From Polymorphobacter megasporae (lineage in GTDB: Bacteria > Pseudomonadota > Alphaproteobacteria > Sphingomonadales > Sphingomonadaceae), in assembly GCF_018982885.2 (NCBI RefSeq), contig NZ_CP081848.1, positions 3,596,001-3,660,000 on the forward strand: a stretch of 64,000 bases of DNA, read 5' to 3'. Below the pieces are notes generated by a model. The model was not told the DNA's origin. It made no database searches and was given only the letters and a program-made list of their open reading frames with translations. Below are positions 41,284 to 51,527 of this stretch, in pieces; the stretch's first letter is position 1; the number at the start of each line of letters is the position of its first letter. The translations under genes were made by a program, and so were the position numbers.

Positions 41284-42059
41284 TGGCCGCACGCGACGGC
41301 CTTCCCGTGCTTTACGCGCTGCTGATCTGGTTCGTCAGCACCGGGGTCATCATCTGGCTTGACGGGCTGCCGAAGCGTACCTTCCGCTGGAGCTTTGCCG
41401 CCGCGAGCGTCGTCGCCGTCGCCGCGCTGTTCGGCGTCGCCCGCAGCGCCGCCGACCCGAGCGCGATGGGCGCGTACCTCGGCTTCACCTGCGCCCTCGC
41501 CGTCTGGGGCTGGCACGAGATGAGCTTCCTGATGGGCATCATCACCGGCCCGCGCAAAGCCCCCTGCCCGCCGCATGCGACCGGCTGGACGCGCTTCAAG
41601 CTCGCCGCCGCGACGCTGATCTACCACGAGATCGCGCTCGCCCTGACCGCCGCCGTGCTCGTTGCGCTGAGCTGGGGCAAGCCCAACCAGACCGCCGCCG
41701 CGACTTTCGCGATCCTGTTCGTCATGCGGCTGTCGACCAAGCTCAACATCTTCATCGGCGTGCCGAACCTGACGGTCGACTTCCTGCCCGACCACCTCGG
41801 CTATCTGAAGAGCTATTTCCGCACCAAGCGCTTCAACTGGCTGTTCCCGGTGTCGATCGTCGCGTCGACGATCGTTGCGGTCGGGTTGGCGGAAGCGGCG
41901 TTCGGCGCGGTCTCTGCCGGGGCCGAAGCCGTCGGCCTGACGTTGTTGTTCGCGCTCGTCGCGTTGGCGATTCTCGAACACTGGTTTCTGGTACTGCCGC
42001 TGCCCGATGCGGCACTTTGGCGTTGGGCGATGACATCTAAGGCTGGACAAGCCAAGTAA
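41283..42059 (+). CDS. puhE: Photosynthetic complex assembly protein PuhE (DUF3623)
   Basis: 258 residues with about seven membrane helices. Family features include [23 protein letters not shown] and [18 protein letters not shown]. The family limits bacteriochlorophyll synthesis or supports assembly in Rhodobacter; the mechanism is unknown. The ATG overlaps the acsF stop (TGATG). hemA follows after 20 bases. Confidence 0.93.
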   Translation: MAARDGLPVLYALLIWFVSTGVIIWLDGLPKRTFRWSFAAASVVAVAALFGVARSAADPSAMGAYLGFTCALAVWGWHEMSFLMGIITGPRKAPCPPHATGWTRFKLAAATLIYHEIALALTAAVLVALSWGKPNQTAAATFAILFVMRLSTKLNIFIGVPNLTVDFLPDHLGYLKSYFRTKRFNWLFPVSIVASTIVAVGLAEAAFGAVSAGAEAVGLTLLFALVALAILEHWFLVLPLPDAALWRWAMTSKAGQAK

Positions 42060-42079
42060 GAACAAGAATGGGGATTGCG

Positions 42080-43300
42080 ATGAACTACGACGCACTATTC
42101 CAGGATCAGCTCGACGCCCTCCGCGGCGAAGGCGCCTACCGGGTGTTTGCCGATCTCGAGCGACGCAACGGCCAGTTCCCGCGCGCGACTCGCCACCTCG
42201 ATGGCGAGCAGTCGGAGGTCACCGTCTGGTGCTCGAACGACTATCTCGGCATGGGCCAGTCGCCGATCGTCCTCGACGCGATGCACGCCGCGCTCGACCA
42301 GTGCGGCGCCGGTGCTGGCGGCACGCGCAACATCAGCGGCACCAACCATCATCACGTTCTCCTCGAGAACGAGCTTGCCGACCTCCACGGCAAGGATGCG
42401 GCGCTGCTGTTCACCAGCGGCTACGTATCGAATTGGGCCGCGCTCGGGACGATCGCCGCGCGCCTGCCCGGCTGCGTCGTACTGTCCGACGCCGGCAACC
42501 ATGCCTCGATGATCGAGGGCATCCGCCACAGCCGTGCCGAACGCCAGGTCTTCACCCACAACAGCCCCGAGGATCTCGACCGCCGCCTGTCGCGGCTCGA
42601 CCCGTCGCTGCCCAAGCTCGTTGCGTTCGAGAGCGTCTATTCGATGGACGGCGACATCGCCCCGATCAAGGAACTCTGCGACGTCGCCGACATGCACGGC
42701 GCGATGACGTACCTCGACGAGGTCCACGGCGTCGGCCTGTACGGCCCGCGCGGCGGCGGGATCGCTGATCGCGAAGGTCTGATGGACCGGCTGACGGTGA
42801 TCGAGGGCACGCTCGGCAAGGCGTTCGGCGTCATGGGCGGCTACATCGCCGGGTCGAAGCCGATGGTCGATTTCGTCCGCAGCTTCGCCAGTGGCTTCAT
42901 CTTCACCACCGCGCTGCCCCCGGCGATCGCCGCCGGCGCCGCCGCGAGCGTCCGCCACCTCAAGGCGTCGTCCGCCGAGCGGACTGCCCACCAGGAGCGC
43001 GTCGCCAAGGTCCGCCGCCGCCTGAACGCGATCGGCATCCCGGTGATGGACAACCCCAGCCACATCATCCCGGTGATGGTCGGCGACCCGCGCCACTGCA
43101 AGATGATCAGCGACTGGCTGCTCGACAACCACGGCATCTACGTCCAGCCGATCAACTACCCGACCGTTCCAAAGGGCACCGAGCGGCTTCGCATCACGCC
43201 GTCGCCGGTCCACAGCGACGACGACATCGACAAGCTCGTCCGCGCGCTGTCGGAAATTTGGAGCCAGTGCGCGCTGGCCCGGGTCGCCGCCGCCGCGTGA
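42080..43300 (+). CDS. hemA: 5-aminolevulinate synthase (C4 pathway)
   Basis: 406 residues. Condenses glycine and succinyl-CoA to 5-aminolevulinate, the entry step for heme and bacteriochlorophyll. PLP lysine about Lys247 in [14 protein letters not shown]; the glycine-rich [13 protein letters not shown] and [12 protein letters not shown] blocks are intact. ATG 42080 is chosen over 42068 because GGGGA lies five bases upstream and [18 protein letters not shown] matches the family start. Last gene of the rightward block; a REP-type palindrome follows and no cycA is present behind it. Confidence 0.96.
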   Translation: MNYDALFQDQLDALRGEGAYRVFADLERRNGQFPRATRHLDGEQSEVTVWCSNDYLGMGQSPIVLDAMHAALDQCGAGAGGTRNISGTNHHHVLLENELADLHGKDAALLFTSGYVSNWAALGTIAARLPGCVVLSDAGNHASMIEGIRHSRAERQVFTHNSPEDLDRRLSRLDPSLPKLVAFESVYSMDGDIAPIKELCDVADMHGAMTYLDEVHGVGLYGPRGGGIADREGLMDRLTVIEGTLGKAFGVMGGYIAGSKPMVDFVRSFASGFIFTTALPPAIAAGAAASVRHLKASSAERTAHQERVAKVRRRLNAIGIPVMDNPSHIIPVMVGDPRHCKMISDWLLDNHGIYVQPINYPTVPKGTERLRITPSPVHSDDDIDKLVRALSEIWSQCALARVAAAA

Positions 43301-43352
43301 GGTAGAGGCGGATTGCCGTTCGCTACGAGGCCCGACAAGCAATCCATAAATC

Positions 43353-43424
43353 GTCATCCCCCCCGCGAAGGCGGGGACTCATAATTCCAACATTCGTGAT
43401 GGGTCCCCGCCTACGCGGGATGAC
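43353..43424. repeat. REP-type imperfect palindrome, copy 1
   Basis: 72 bases bounded by GTCATCCC and GGGATGAC, with inner arms CGCGAAGGCGGGGA and TCCCCGCCTACGCG. Same family as the copies at 58421 and 61859. It lies 52 bases after hemA and may act as the 3' end structure of the rightward block. Confidence 0.8.
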
Positions 43425-43532
43425 CGCTACATACTAACTTAGCGCCTTGGACGTGCTGCGCAGATGGAGGCAAGTCCGTGAGGCGTGCTCGAATCCGACG
43501 CCCGCGACGGTTCGTACGAACTCGCGCGACGT

Positions 43533-43558
43533 CGTCATCCAGGCGAAAGCCAGGACCC
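43533..43558. repeat. Degenerate REP-like half element
   Basis: GTCATCCAGGCGAAAGCCAG followed by GACCCG resembles one arm of the widespread proteobacterial GTCATCC...GACCC repeats. No matching second arm is seen, so it is probably a remnant. Confidence 0.4.
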
Positions 43559-43813
43559 GGTCCGTCTTGAAGCCCACACGCTTAGCAAATTCGTTTATCG
43601 CTCCGATAACGCCTCGCTGGTTCAGGAAACCCTGCCCTAACTCAAATCGCCTCGCGCGAAGTGTGCCTTGGCGCGAGCAGGCTGATCGCGACGACGTGCG
43701 GGCATGTGCGGCACCATGTGCGCGCGACGGCCCAAGCTACACGACCTGCCGATAGCGCGCATTCTACCGTCCGCTCTCAGCCGGTTTGGAGAATCGGCGG
43801 AACCTCCAGACAC

Positions 43814-43850
43814 AAAAAAACCGGCCCGCCATATCGGCGGACCGGCCCGG
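43814..43850 (-). terminator. Rho-independent terminator after pufC
   Basis: Read on the minus strand, a 10-base stem (43845-43836 with 43830-43821, one G-U pair) and 5-base loop are followed directly by seven U residues. It lies 17 bases after the pufC stop and should end the crtF-bchCXYZ-puf transcript. Confidence 0.85.
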
Positions 43851-43866
43851 ATAGTTACCATTTGGT

Positions 43867-45069
43867 TCAGCCTGCCGGAACAGCTCCCTGAGCCGACGCG
43901 GTCTTGCCATTCGCCTGAGGCGTCGCGGCAGCGGTCGCGCCCTTAGCCGGAGCGGTTACCGCAGCAACCTTCGGCGCGGCCCCGGTCGGGGTCGGCACCG
44001 CAGCCGCGGGTACGCCGGGAGCCATCTGGTGGCTCGTGTCGGCCGTCACCGGCCCCCAGAGCTGCGGATGCTCCTTGCGCATGCTGACGCCGTACAGCGG
44101 CTTGTTCACGCCCTGGTGGCAGGTGTTGCAATTGACCTTGTACGGGTCGCCGAGCGGACCCTTGCGGTTCGCCGGCATCGCATACGCGACCTTGTTGATA
44201 TAGACGTTGTTGATGTTGCGAACCATGCGGATGCCGTACCATGCGGTGACCCGCTGGGGCCGGCTCTGCGACCAATCCGACCATGCCCGGCTGTTGTGGC
44301 AATAGTCGCAATTAACCCCGAGCGACCCTGCCATGTGCATCATCAGGCCGTAGGTCGCCTCGGTCGCCTTGATCGGCACCTCGGGACCGCCATCGGGCAC
44401 CTTTGACTGGACTCGGATCGGGTACGACCCGAGCAGATACGGCGTGAACGGGTCGTATGGCAGCGAGGCGAACTTGACCGAAGCCTGGCCTGCGCGGGCG
44501 ATCCCGCGACTGTTGCCACGCAGCTGGCCAGCGTTTCGGACGACGTCGGGATCCTCGTTCCAGACATACTTCGGCACCGCGTTGCCGCGATGGCAGGTGT
44601 AGCAGGTGACGCCGACCTGCTGGACGTGGCTCGTCCAGTTGGCGTTGATATTCCGCGTCATTTGCAACATCTTGCGCGCGACGACCTTGGTGTAGATCGC
44701 GTCCGACGCCATGTTTTCAGGGTTGTGGCAGTAGTTGCACCCCTGCGCTGGCGGCGCGACCCACTGGGTGATCGACGCCATCAGATGGTTGAACGAGTCG
44801 GTACTCAGATCGCCGAGAACCTGGACGTTCTGGTAGGCGTGGCCTGCGCGCTCGCCACCGGTGTCGGGGTCGAGCGCGTACGGCGTGGCCGGGATCAGAT
44901 TGTCCGGGCGCAGCGCCGCTTCAAGCCGAGGGTTCGACACCTGCTGGAGGCCGGTGCCGCGAAACCCGAGCTGGGCGCCCTTCATCGGCGGGGCTTCGCC
45001 GCAAGCCGACAGCAGTGCTGCCGTTCCTGCCGCGATCCCGATCGCCGTCTTCACGCGCGCGTTGCTCAT
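43867..45069 (-). CDS. pufC: Reaction-centre tetraheme cytochrome c subunit
   Basis: 400 residues. Periplasmic lipoprotein that re-reduces the photo-oxidised special pair. Lipobox LLSAC puts the lipidated Cys at residue 23. Four heme sites: CNYCH (111-115), CYTCH (156-160), CDYCH (254-258) and CNTCH (314-318). After about residue 350 there is an unusual 50-residue Ala/Pro/Thr/Lys tail. ATG 45069 overlaps the pufM stop (ATGA); the longer open frame upstream runs through pufM and is rejected. Last gene of the block, followed by a strong terminator. Confidence 0.97.
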   Translation of the reverse strand: MSNARVKTAIGIAAGTAALLSACGEAPPMKGAQLGFRGTGLQQVSNPRLEAALRPDNLIPATPYALDPDTGGERAGHAYQNVQVLGDLSTDSFNHLMASITQWVAPPAQGCNYCHNPENMASDAIYTKVVARKMLQMTRNINANWTSHVQQVGVTCYTCHRGNAVPKYVWNEDPDVVRNAGQLRGNSRGIARAGQASVKFASLPYDPFTPYLLGSYPIRVQSKVPDGGPEVPIKATEATYGLMMHMAGSLGVNCDYCHNSRAWSDWSQSRPQRVTAWYGIRMVRNINNVYINKVAYAMPANRKGPLGDPYKVNCNTCHQGVNKPLYGVSMRKEHPQLWGPVTADTSHQMAPGVPAAAVPTPTGAAPKVAAVTAPAKGATAAATPQANGKTASAQGAVPAG

Positions 45070-46037
45070 TTCGGTGCCCCCGGAAGCGTCGCCGGGTCGA
45101 CCACCCCGGTGCTCGGATAATGCGGTGCATAGCCGTGCTGCTGCGCCCACAGGAACCAGTTGTCGACAACCGTCCCGGTTAGCAGGATGCCGATGCCGCC
45201 GGTCAGCGTCGTCAGCACCGCGAACCACCATGCCCAGCGGTGGATCGACTCATAGCTCGCGTTGAAGCCCATCGTCCAGCGCCAGAACAGCCCGGCGCGT
45301 TCTGCCGCAGTCCCGCGATCGGTGATCTGCTCGAGCTCGCGCTCGCCGCCGTAGCGCCCGACCGCCAGGATCGTCGCGCCGTGCATCGCGAACAGCAGGG
45401 TCGAACCGTATAGGAACACGATCGAAAGGCAGTGGAACGGGTTGTAGAACAAATTGCCGTAGCGGATCGAGAATGCAGCGGTCCAGTCGAGGTGCGGGAA
45501 GATCCCGAACGGTACCGCCTCCGACCAGCTCCCCATCAGCACCGGCCGGATGAACCCGAGCGACAGCATCAGGAAAATCGCGCTGGCAAAAGCCCAAGCC
45601 ACATGCGTCCCCAGTCCGAGCCGGCGTGCACGAACGAACGTTCGCGCCCACCACAGAAGAACCGATGCGGTCATGCAGAAACCGGCGATCAGCCACCATC
45701 CACCCTCCGCCAGCGGCGGCAGGATTTTAAGACCGTACTTCGGCGCCGGAGGCTCGAGAGCGAGCCACGGCAGCTGGCGCAGGAACTGCACCGGGTCCCA
45801 GTTGACCGAGGCCCACATGTTCAAGCCAATGATCTCAAAAGCCAAAAAGCCGAGGAACAGCGATGCGAGGCCAAGTCGGCCAAGATAGAACGGGCCGATC
45901 TGCGCCTCGCCGAGCTTACCCATCAGGTAAGAGTCGCCCGGCCGACCGTCACGCGCCCAGTCACCCTTGGGCAGCGGCACCCCCATCTCAGGCGCGGAGC
46001 GAACCTGGATCTGGGTAAAGATATTCTGATAACCCAT
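45066..46037 (-). CDS. pufM: Photosynthetic reaction centre M subunit
   Basis: 323 residues, five transmembrane helices. Binds bacteriochlorophylls, bacteriopheophytin, carotenoid and quinone A. Helix D/E ligands are recognisable in [17 protein letters not shown] and [23 protein letters not shown] 46037 ([14 protein letters not shown]) has GGAGG upstream and matches the family start; the longer frame includes the pufL-pufM spacer. Starts 14 bases after pufL. Confidence 0.98.
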   Translation of the reverse strand: MGYQNIFTQIQVRSAPEMGVPLPKGDWARDGRPGDSYLMGKLGEAQIGPFYLGRLGLASLFLGFLAFEIIGLNMWASVNWDPVQFLRQLPWLALEPPAPKYGLKILPPLAEGGWWLIAGFCMTASVLLWWARTFVRARRLGLGTHVAWAFASAIFLMLSLGFIRPVLMGSWSEAVPFGIFPHLDWTAAFSIRYGNLFYNPFHCLSIVFLYGSTLLFAMHGATILAVGRYGGERELEQITDRGTAAERAGLFWRWTMGFNASYESIHRWAWWFAVLTTLTGGIGILLTGTVVDNWFLWAQQHGYAPHYPSTGVVDPATLPGAPK

Positions 46038-46051
46038 GTCTCGGTCCTCCC

Positions 46052-46879
46052 CTATTGGCGCCAGATTGGCAGATCGAGCCACCACGTCCACCATTCGGGC
46101 CAGCCGCGTGACCAGAACGGTCCGCTGATGATGATGCAAACCGCGCTCCAGAACCCGGCCGAGAGCGCAAGGAACAGACCGACGCGGTGGATGCCCAAGG
46201 TTCCGACCGAATAACCAATCAGGTCACGGAAGAAGGTGTCCTCGTGCTCCGGAGCCTTCATCACCTCACCCTTTTTCGGGTTGGCGGCGGACAGGATCAG
46301 CGACCCATGGAGACCAAGCGCGAGCGTCGTGGTGAAGAAGAAGCTCACCGCGAGCATATGTGCCGGGTTGTAGTGGAAATGGAGATATTGGTAGCCGGTG
46401 TTCGACACCCAATCGAGGTGGCTGAAGATACCGTACGGAAACCCGTAGCCCCACGCACCAAGCAGCATCGGGCGGATCACCTCGAGGCTGACATAGGCGA
46501 AGATTGCAACCGCAAAGGCGAACGGCACATGATAGCCGATGCCCAATTTACGGCAGATTTCGACCTCACGCAGCGCCCACGAGCTGAAAGCCCCAATCGC
46601 GCATATGGTTACTATCTGCCAGATGCCGCCTTCGGTCATCGGTGCCAGCGCCAAACCGTATTTGAGATCAGGTGGCGCAATATTGATCAGCCACGGATTC
46701 CACGTGTCGCCGATCGATGCGCCGTAAAAGATCAGGGCAGTACCGAGGATCGAGAAAAAGATCGTCGTGACGCCAAAGAACCCGACGAAGAACGGTCCGA
46801 CCCAGAAGTCGAACAGATCGCCGCCGATCAGCGTCCCGCCACGGACGCGGTATTTCCGCTCGAAACTCAGCAGTGCCAT
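46052..46879 (-). CDS. pufL: Photosynthetic reaction centre L subunit
   Basis: 275 residues, five transmembrane helices. Binds the other half of the cofactors and quinone B. Family features: [35 protein letters not shown], and the chlorophyll- and iron-binding histidines in [16 protein letters not shown] and [10 protein letters not shown]. Separated from pufA by a 74-base spacer holding a stable hairpin. Confidence 0.98.
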   Translation of the reverse strand: MALLSFERKYRVRGGTLIGGDLFDFWVGPFFVGFFGVTTIFFSILGTALIFYGASIGDTWNPWLINIAPPDLKYGLALAPMTEGGIWQIVTICAIGAFSSWALREVEICRKLGIGYHVPFAFAVAIFAYVSLEVIRPMLLGAWGYGFPYGIFSHLDWVSNTGYQYLHFHYNPAHMLAVSFFFTTTLALGLHGSLILSAANPKKGEVMKAPEHEDTFFRDLIGYSVGTLGIHRVGLFLALSAGFWSAVCIIISGPFWSRGWPEWWTWWLDLPIWRQ

Positions 46880-46911
46880 GCCTGATCTCCAACCCCTTCA
46901 GGGTTAAGCGG

Positions 46912-46939
46912 CGGGTGGGGACCACCGTGTCCCCACCCG
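46912..46939 (-). promoter_or_regulatory. Intercistronic pufA-pufL mRNA hairpin
   Basis: An 11-base perfect stem (CGGGTGGGGAC on either strand) with a 6-base loop in the pufA-pufL spacer. In Rhodobacter a hairpin at this place protects the pufBA mRNA 3' end, so that more LH1 than reaction centre is made. A similar role here is inferred from position and stability. Confidence 0.7.
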
Positions 46940-46953
46940 TCGCGCTTGGTCGA

Positions 46954-47211
46954 CTACTGCGAGACCGCCGCCGGGGCAGCCGCGGGTGCAGCGGCCGGAT
47001 CGGCAGCAACGACTGCAGCCGGGGTCGCGGCCGCCGGGTCGGCCTGTGCAGCGACGCCCATCGCCGCCGGACCGGCCTTCGGACCGTCGAGCCAGTTGAA
47101 CCGGTTGGTGCTGAGCAGGATGAAGTGAATCAACAGCGCCAGCACGAACAGGAAGATACCGAGCGCGGCAAGGACGCGCTGCGGGTCAAAGGTCTGCCAC
47201 ATTCTCCACAT
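46954..47211 (-). CDS. pufA: LH1 light-harvesting alpha polypeptide with long C-terminal tail
   Basis: 85 residues. N-terminal [18 protein letters not shown], one transmembrane helix with the bacteriochlorophyll ligand His29 ([17 protein letters not shown]). After about residue 43 comes an Ala/Pro/Val-rich tail of roughly 40 residues, longer than the 50-60 residue alpha chains of Rhodobacter. The tail should lie on the periplasmic side. Eleven bases separate it from pufB. Confidence 0.96.
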   Translation of the reverse strand: MWRMWQTFDPQRVLAALGIFLFVLALLIHFILLSTNRFNWLDGPKAGPAAMGVAAQADPAAATPAAVVAADPAAAPAAAPAAVSQ

Positions 47212-47222
47212 GGTCGATCCCC

Positions 47223-47450
47223 TTAGCTATGGGTTGCAGCGGCGGGCGTCACGACGCTCGCGGTGGTGGTCGGCGTTGCGTAGCCGTTCGGGCCGGGCAG
47301 CCACGGGCGCCATTGCCACACGAGGAAGTGCGCGATGATCGCGATCACCGTGAAGATGATGAAGCTCATCATGAACAGCTTGTGGAAGTCTTTTGCCTCC
47401 TCGGCGGTGAGGTATGTCCGCACCCCGATCCCGTCGTCTTTTTCAATCAT
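47223..47450 (-). CDS. pufB: LH1 light-harvesting beta polypeptide
   Basis: 75 residues: a polar cytoplasmic N-terminus ([18 protein letters not shown]), one membrane helix with the bacteriochlorophyll ligand His41 ([17 protein letters not shown]) and a short Thr/Ala-rich C-terminal extension. Pairs with PufA to form the LH1 ring. Its start codon lies inside the end of the small orf44. Confidence 0.96.
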   Translation of the reverse strand: MIEKDDGIGVRTYLTAEEAKDFHKLFMMSFIIFTVIAIIAHFLVWQWRPWLPGPNGYATPTTTASVVTPAAATHS

Positions 47451-47577
47451 TCGTCGCCTCCTTGATGCCCGCCTGAAAGGGTCGCCGACCAGCCGGCGAG
47501 GCGGAGTTCAACGCGGCGCCAGCCGCCGCGAAGAATGGGTTGGCCGTAGCGGCCGAAAGAGTGTGCCCGTGGCTCAT
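47443..47577 (-). CDS. 44-residue ORF between bchZ and pufB (orf44)
   Basis: Begins [16 protein letters not shown] and ends GIKEATND; no strongly hydrophobic segment. Its ATG overlaps the bchZ stop in ATGA and its stop overlaps the pufB start by eight bases, the pattern of the other coupled genes in this block. A short AGG lies four bases before the ATG. It occupies the place of pufQ in Rhodobacter but shows no similarity I can recognise. It may be a real peptide or a translational bridge between bchZ and pufB. Confidence 0.4.
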   Translation of the reverse strand: MSHGHTLSAATANPFFAAAGAALNSASPAGRRPFQAGIKEATND

Positions 47578-49034
47578 GCTGCCTGCGCCTCGAGGCGCGC
47601 GGCATATGCGACGCGGGCGGGGGTGACCTCGGTCTCGCCTGCAGCCCGCGCGCTGCGCTCGGCGGCATCGCGGAGCCGCTTGGCCGCCGAGATCCGGACA
47701 ATGACCGGCTGCGCCTCGACGAGCGCATCGAGATCGGCACGGGCGGCGTCGTCCCACGCCAGTTCCTTGTGGATCCGCGAGAGCGTTGCGTCGGCAGCGG
47801 GCCGGGCCGCGTCCATCGTCGTCGACAGCGGCAGGATGTTGAACAGCGCGTCGAACAGCGCGTTGCAGACTTCCTGGATGATGAAGGTCGCGCCCGAATA
47901 GCCCATGAACGGCGTGCCAGTGTGGCGGCGGATGACCGCGCCGGGGAAGCTCGCGGGGACGTAGATCGACCGGCCGCCGAGCTCGGCGAGGTACATCCGC
48001 TCGTTGTAGCTGCCGAACAGGACAAGCGGCGGCGTCGTCCGGATCGCCTCGCGGACCGCGGCATTGTCGGGCTTGACCCCGGCGGTGCGGCTGAAGGCGA
48101 AGGTGCACGGCAGGCCGAGATCGGTCTCGAGGAACGCGCGGATGCCGCGGGCGTAGGTCTCGGTAGCGACGACGGCGAAGCTCGCGGTGCCGAAGAAGTC
48201 CTGCGTCACCGACCGCCACAAGTCCCACACCGGCTTGATCGTCGTGTGCTTCTCGCGCTCGATGAACGCCTCGGGGTCGAGCCCGGTCAATTCGCCGAGC
48301 TTGCGGAGGAACAAAGTCGTCGACTCGAGGCCGATCGGCGCCTGGAGGTACGGCCGCTCGAGCGTCTCGCAGAGGCCGCGACCGAACTCGCGGTACATGC
48401 AGACGTTGACCGCCGCTTCGGGGAGCCGCTTGACGTCGGCGAGGTGGCTGCCGAGCGGGAAGACCATGTGGACGTCGGCGCCGATGCCCTCGATCAGGCG
48501 GCGGATCTCGGCGAGGTCGCTCGGCAGGTTGAAGCAGCCATATTGCGGCCCGATAATGTTGACCTTGGGCTTCTGCCCTTCCTTGAGCGGGCGCAGCGGG
48601 GCGACCTTCTTCGCGCCGAACTGGGTCCACAGCCACGTCAGCGCGCGGTCGGCGGCCTGCCACTGGTCCTCGTCGATCGTCCGCGGCAGGAAGCGCGCGA
48701 TGTTGGTGCCTTCGGGGGTGACGCCGCCGCCGATCATTTCGCTGATCGAGCCGGTGACGACGACCGCGGGCAGGTCAGGATCGAGCGTCTTCCACGCGCG
48801 CTTCATCGCGCCCTCGGTGCCGTCGCGGCCGAGCTCCTGCTCGCCGAGACCGGTGACGACGATCGGCAATTCGTGCGGCGGGAGCGCGTCGGTGTAGTGG
48901 AGGACCGACGTCACCGGCAGGTTCTCGCACCCGACCGGACCGTCGATGATGACCTGCAGGCCCTTGATCGCGGTGAAGGCGTAGACCGCCCCCCAATAGC
49001 CACCGGCGCGGTCGTGATCGAGAACCAGCGTCAT
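47574..49034 (-). CDS. bchZ: Chlorophyllide a reductase, Z subunit
   Basis: 486 residues. With BchX and BchY it reduces ring B of chlorophyllide a to the bacteriochlorin, in a nitrogenase-like complex. MoFe-like motifs include [31 protein letters not shown] and [16 protein letters not shown]-terminal half holds [26 protein letters not shown] 49034 overlaps the bchY stop by ATGA; the longer open frame upstream runs through bchY and is rejected. Confidence 0.97.
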   Translation of the reverse strand: MTLVLDHDRAGGYWGAVYAFTAIKGLQVIIDGPVGCENLPVTSVLHYTDALPPHELPIVVTGLGEQELGRDGTEGAMKRAWKTLDPDLPAVVVTGSISEMIGGGVTPEGTNIARFLPRTIDEDQWQAADRALTWLWTQFGAKKVAPLRPLKEGQKPKVNIIGPQYGCFNLPSDLAEIRRLIEGIGADVHMVFPLGSHLADVKRLPEAAVNVCMYREFGRGLCETLERPYLQAPIGLESTTLFLRKLGELTGLDPEAFIEREKHTTIKPVWDLWRSVTQDFFGTASFAVVATETYARGIRAFLETDLGLPCTFAFSRTAGVKPDNAAVREAIRTTPPLVLFGSYNERMYLAELGGRSIYVPASFPGAVIRRHTGTPFMGYSGATFIIQEVCNALFDALFNILPLSTTMDAARPAADATLSRIHKELAWDDAARADLDALVEAQPVIVRISAAKRLRDAAERSARAAGETEVTPARVAYAARLEAQAA

Positions 49035-50545
49035 GACCCGACCGACTCCTCGGCCTTCGCCGCAGCGATCCGCTGGCCGGCGTACTTGGCCTTGAATTCG
49101 GGGCGGAGGCGCGGCGTGTCTTCCCAGACCCCCGCGGTGTCGCCGGTGCCGACGCCTTCGAAGAACGCGCTCATCTTGTCGAAGCGTGCCTGATTGCCGA
49201 GCGCGGCGTTGATCACGGTGGCGAGGCTGCCCGCCCCTGCGACGCCCATCAGCGGGCGGGCGGAGATCAGGTTGGTGAAATACAGCGCCGGGATTGAGCG
49301 CTCCTTCGCGTGCTGAACGACCGGGGTCGTTCCGATCGCGAGGTCGGGCTTGAACGCGTCGACCGCGGCGAGGTCGTCGGCGAGGCTGGCGCGATACTTG
49401 ACCGGGACGCCGTGCGCCTCGAGCCACGCGCGGTCGGGCTCGGACCACGGCGTCTTCGCGCAGGCGGTGCCGACATATTGCACATCGGCGCCGCTCTCGA
49501 CGAGCAGGCGCGCGACGAGCAGCTCGGAGCCTTCATAGCCCGAGACTGTGATCCGGCCCTTGATCGGGGCGTTCGCCAGCGCGGCGCCGATCGCGGGCAG
49601 GACCTTGTTCTTGGCGGTGTCGGTCAGTCGCTGCGCCGTCCCGGTCGCCGCGCCGATTGCGTCGAGCCAAGCGGCGGTGCCGTCGCGTCCGACCGGGGCC
49701 GAGCCGACGACGCTCCGCCCGGCGGCGGTGAACTCACGGACGCTCGCGGTGTAGAAGGGGTGGATCGCCGCGACGACGGCGCAGTCGAGCGCGCTATAAA
49801 GCTCGCGCCATTCGCGCGTCGGGACGACCGGACCGGCGGCGAGGCCCATCGGTGCGAGCATCGCGCCGATGCCCATCGGATCGGCGGGAAACATTTCGCC
49901 GAGCAGGGTGACGGTCGGCAGGTCGGGGCGCGATGCGGGGGCGGCGACGGGACCGGCCTCGGCTTCGCGCCGGGCGTAGGCGAGCATCGCCCCGGCAAGC
50001 ACGTCCTTCGCCTCGGCGTGGGTCGGGATGCCGAAGCCGGGAACGTCGATGCCGATGATGCGGACGCCGTTGATCTCTTTCGGCAGGAGCTGGAGCGGGA
50101 CGCCGCTCGCGGTCGGCACGCAGAGATTGGTGACGACGATCGTGTCGTAGAGCGCGGGGTCGGCGAGATCGAAGACCGCGTCGCGGATATCCTCGAACAG
50201 CTTGCCGGTGACGAGCGTCTCCGAGTTGAAAGGGACGTAGCCGACGGTTCGGCGCGCGCCGTAGAAGTGCGAGGTGAAAGTCAGGCCATAGACGCAGCAG
50301 GCGCTGCCCGAGAGGACGGTCGCGGTGCGGCGCATCCGCAGGCCGACCCGAAGCGAACCGAACGCCGGGCACATCGACTGCGGCTGGTCGTGCGGACCCT
50401 TCGGATAGTCCGCCGCATAGCGGTCGAGGACCTCCGACTTGCCCGCAGCCCGAGCGGCAGTGACGAGCGTGCTGCCCGACGCGCAGTCGCCCTCGACCGG
50501 AGCCGAACCGACGTCAGCCAGAGGCAAGGCGGCCTCAGACAGCAT
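49031..50545 (-). CDS. bchY: Chlorophyllide a reductase, Y subunit
   Basis: 504 residues. Forms the catalytic component with BchZ. Conserved cysteine regions [32 protein letters not shown] and [15 protein letters not shown] are intact. ATG 50545 is used because the family N-terminus starts near MLSEAALPL; it lies 11 bases inside the end of bchX, while the upstream GTG-type start would add residues overlapping bchX further. Overlaps bchZ by 4 bases. Confidence 0.96.
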   Translation of the reverse strand: MLSEAALPLADVGSAPVEGDCASGSTLVTAARAAGKSEVLDRYAADYPKGPHDQPQSMCPAFGSLRVGLRMRRTATVLSGSACCVYGLTFTSHFYGARRTVGYVPFNSETLVTGKLFEDIRDAVFDLADPALYDTIVVTNLCVPTASGVPLQLLPKEINGVRIIGIDVPGFGIPTHAEAKDVLAGAMLAYARREAEAGPVAAPASRPDLPTVTLLGEMFPADPMGIGAMLAPMGLAAGPVVPTREWRELYSALDCAVVAAIHPFYTASVREFTAAGRSVVGSAPVGRDGTAAWLDAIGAATGTAQRLTDTAKNKVLPAIGAALANAPIKGRITVSGYEGSELLVARLLVESGADVQYVGTACAKTPWSEPDRAWLEAHGVPVKYRASLADDLAAVDAFKPDLAIGTTPVVQHAKERSIPALYFTNLISARPLMGVAGAGSLATVINAALGNQARFDKMSAFFEGVGTGDTAGVWEDTPRLRPEFKAKYAGQRIAAAKAEESVGS

Positions 50546-51527
50546 CGTAGACCACTTCGAGGCTGACCTTCGGGACGAAGGCGACGCCACGCATCGCGGC
50601 CTGGGTCGCGGGCTGGAGCGTGACGTTGGCGCCGGTGTCCTCGGGCGAGAACAGCCCGAGCAGGCCGTCGGCGGTCAGCGGCGTCGGGCGGACCGGCGGG
50701 GCCTCGGCGACGTTGACCGCGAGCTCCTCGAACAGGCCACCCCACTGCGAACCGGGCGTGCCGATGATCTGGTAGTTGGCGCTCTTCTTGCGGATATCCT
50801 CGTTCGCCGGGATCGAGATCAGGACTGGGATGCCAACCGCTTCGGCGAACGCCTGCGCCTCGCCGCTGCCGTCGTCCTTGTTGATCAGGATGCCCGCGAC
50901 GCCGACGTTGCCGCCCATCTTGCGGAAGTATTCGACCGCCTTGCAGACGTTGTTGGCGACGTAGAGCGACTGGAGGTCGTTCGACCCGACGACGATGACC
51001 TTCTGGCACATGTCGCGGGCGATCGGCAGGCCGAAGCCGCCGCAGACGACGTCGCCGAGGAAGTCGAGCAGGACATAGTCGAAACCCCAGTCGTGGAAGC
51101 CGAGCTTCTCGAGCAGTTCGAAGCCGTGAATGATGCCGCGCCCGCCGCAGCCGCGACCGACCTCGGGACCGCCCAATTCCATCGCGAAGACGCCGTCGCG
51201 CATGAAGCAGACGTCCTCGATGCGGACCTCCTCCCCGGCGAGCTTCTTCTTGGCGCTGGTCTCGATGATCGTCGGGCAGCTCTTGCCGCCGAACAACAGG
51301 CTGGTGGTGTCGGACTTGGGATCGCAGCCGATCAGCAGGACGCGCTTGCCCTGCTGGGCGAGCATGTAGCTGAGGTTCGACAAAGCGAACGACTTGCCGC
51401 TGCCGCCCTTGCCGTAGATCGCGATGATCTGCGTCTCCTTGGTGACCTCGCCGGTATGGACCGGATCGGGCTCGAGGGCGGCTTCCTCACGGAGCGCGTC
51501 GACGCGGTCGAGGACATCCAAACTCAT
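50535..51527 (-). CDS. bchX: Chlorophyllide a reductase, iron protein
   Basis: 330 residues, NifH-like ATPase. P-loop [15 protein letters not shown] (from residue 38); cluster cysteines in [11 protein letters not shown] and [11 protein letters not shown]. Delivers electrons to BchYZ. Distinguished from BchL by the extended N-terminus and by its bchC-bchY context. Its start overlaps the bchC stop region: bchC, running leftward, lies upstream, with ATGA at 51524-51527. Confidence 0.97.
   Translation of the reverse strand: MSLDVLDRVDALREEAALEPDPVHTGEVTKETQIIAIYGKGGSGKSFALSNLSYMLAQQGKRVLLIGCDPKSDTTSLLFGGKSCPTIIETSAKKKLAGEEVRIEDVCFMRDGVFAMELGGPEVGRGCGGRGIIHGFELLEKLGFHDWGFDYVLLDFLGDVVCGGFGLPIARDMCQKVIVVGSNDLQSLYVANNVCKAVEYFRKMGGNVGVAGILINKDDGSGEAQAFAEAVGIPVLISIPANEDIRKKSANYQIIGTPGSQWGGLFEELAVNVAEAPPVRPTPLTADGLLGLFSPEDTGANVTLQPATQAAMRGVAFVPKVSLEVVYDAV

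Larger units (their letters stand above)
43301..43813. other. Intergenic region between convergent hemA and pufC blocks
   Basis: About 510 bases with no convincing gene. It contains a REP-type palindrome (43353-43424) and a degenerate half-copy of a similar repeat (43533-43558). The short open frames have no ribosome-binding sites or protein-like composition. Confidence 0.55.

Noticed and set aside
43440-43560. Possible tRNA near a GCTCGAATCC sequence
   Set aside because: The arms around the T-loop-like run do not pair and no anticodon stem or CCA-side acceptor can be folded.
43447-43755. 102-codon open frame after hemA
   Set aside because: Spans a degenerate repeat, lacks a ribosome-binding site and has shadow-like composition.
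47578-48663. Upstream extension of orf44 as one 406-codon protein
   Set aside because: That stretch is the bchZ shadow frame with Arg/Pro-rich composition; only the 44 codons after the bchZ stop are plausible.
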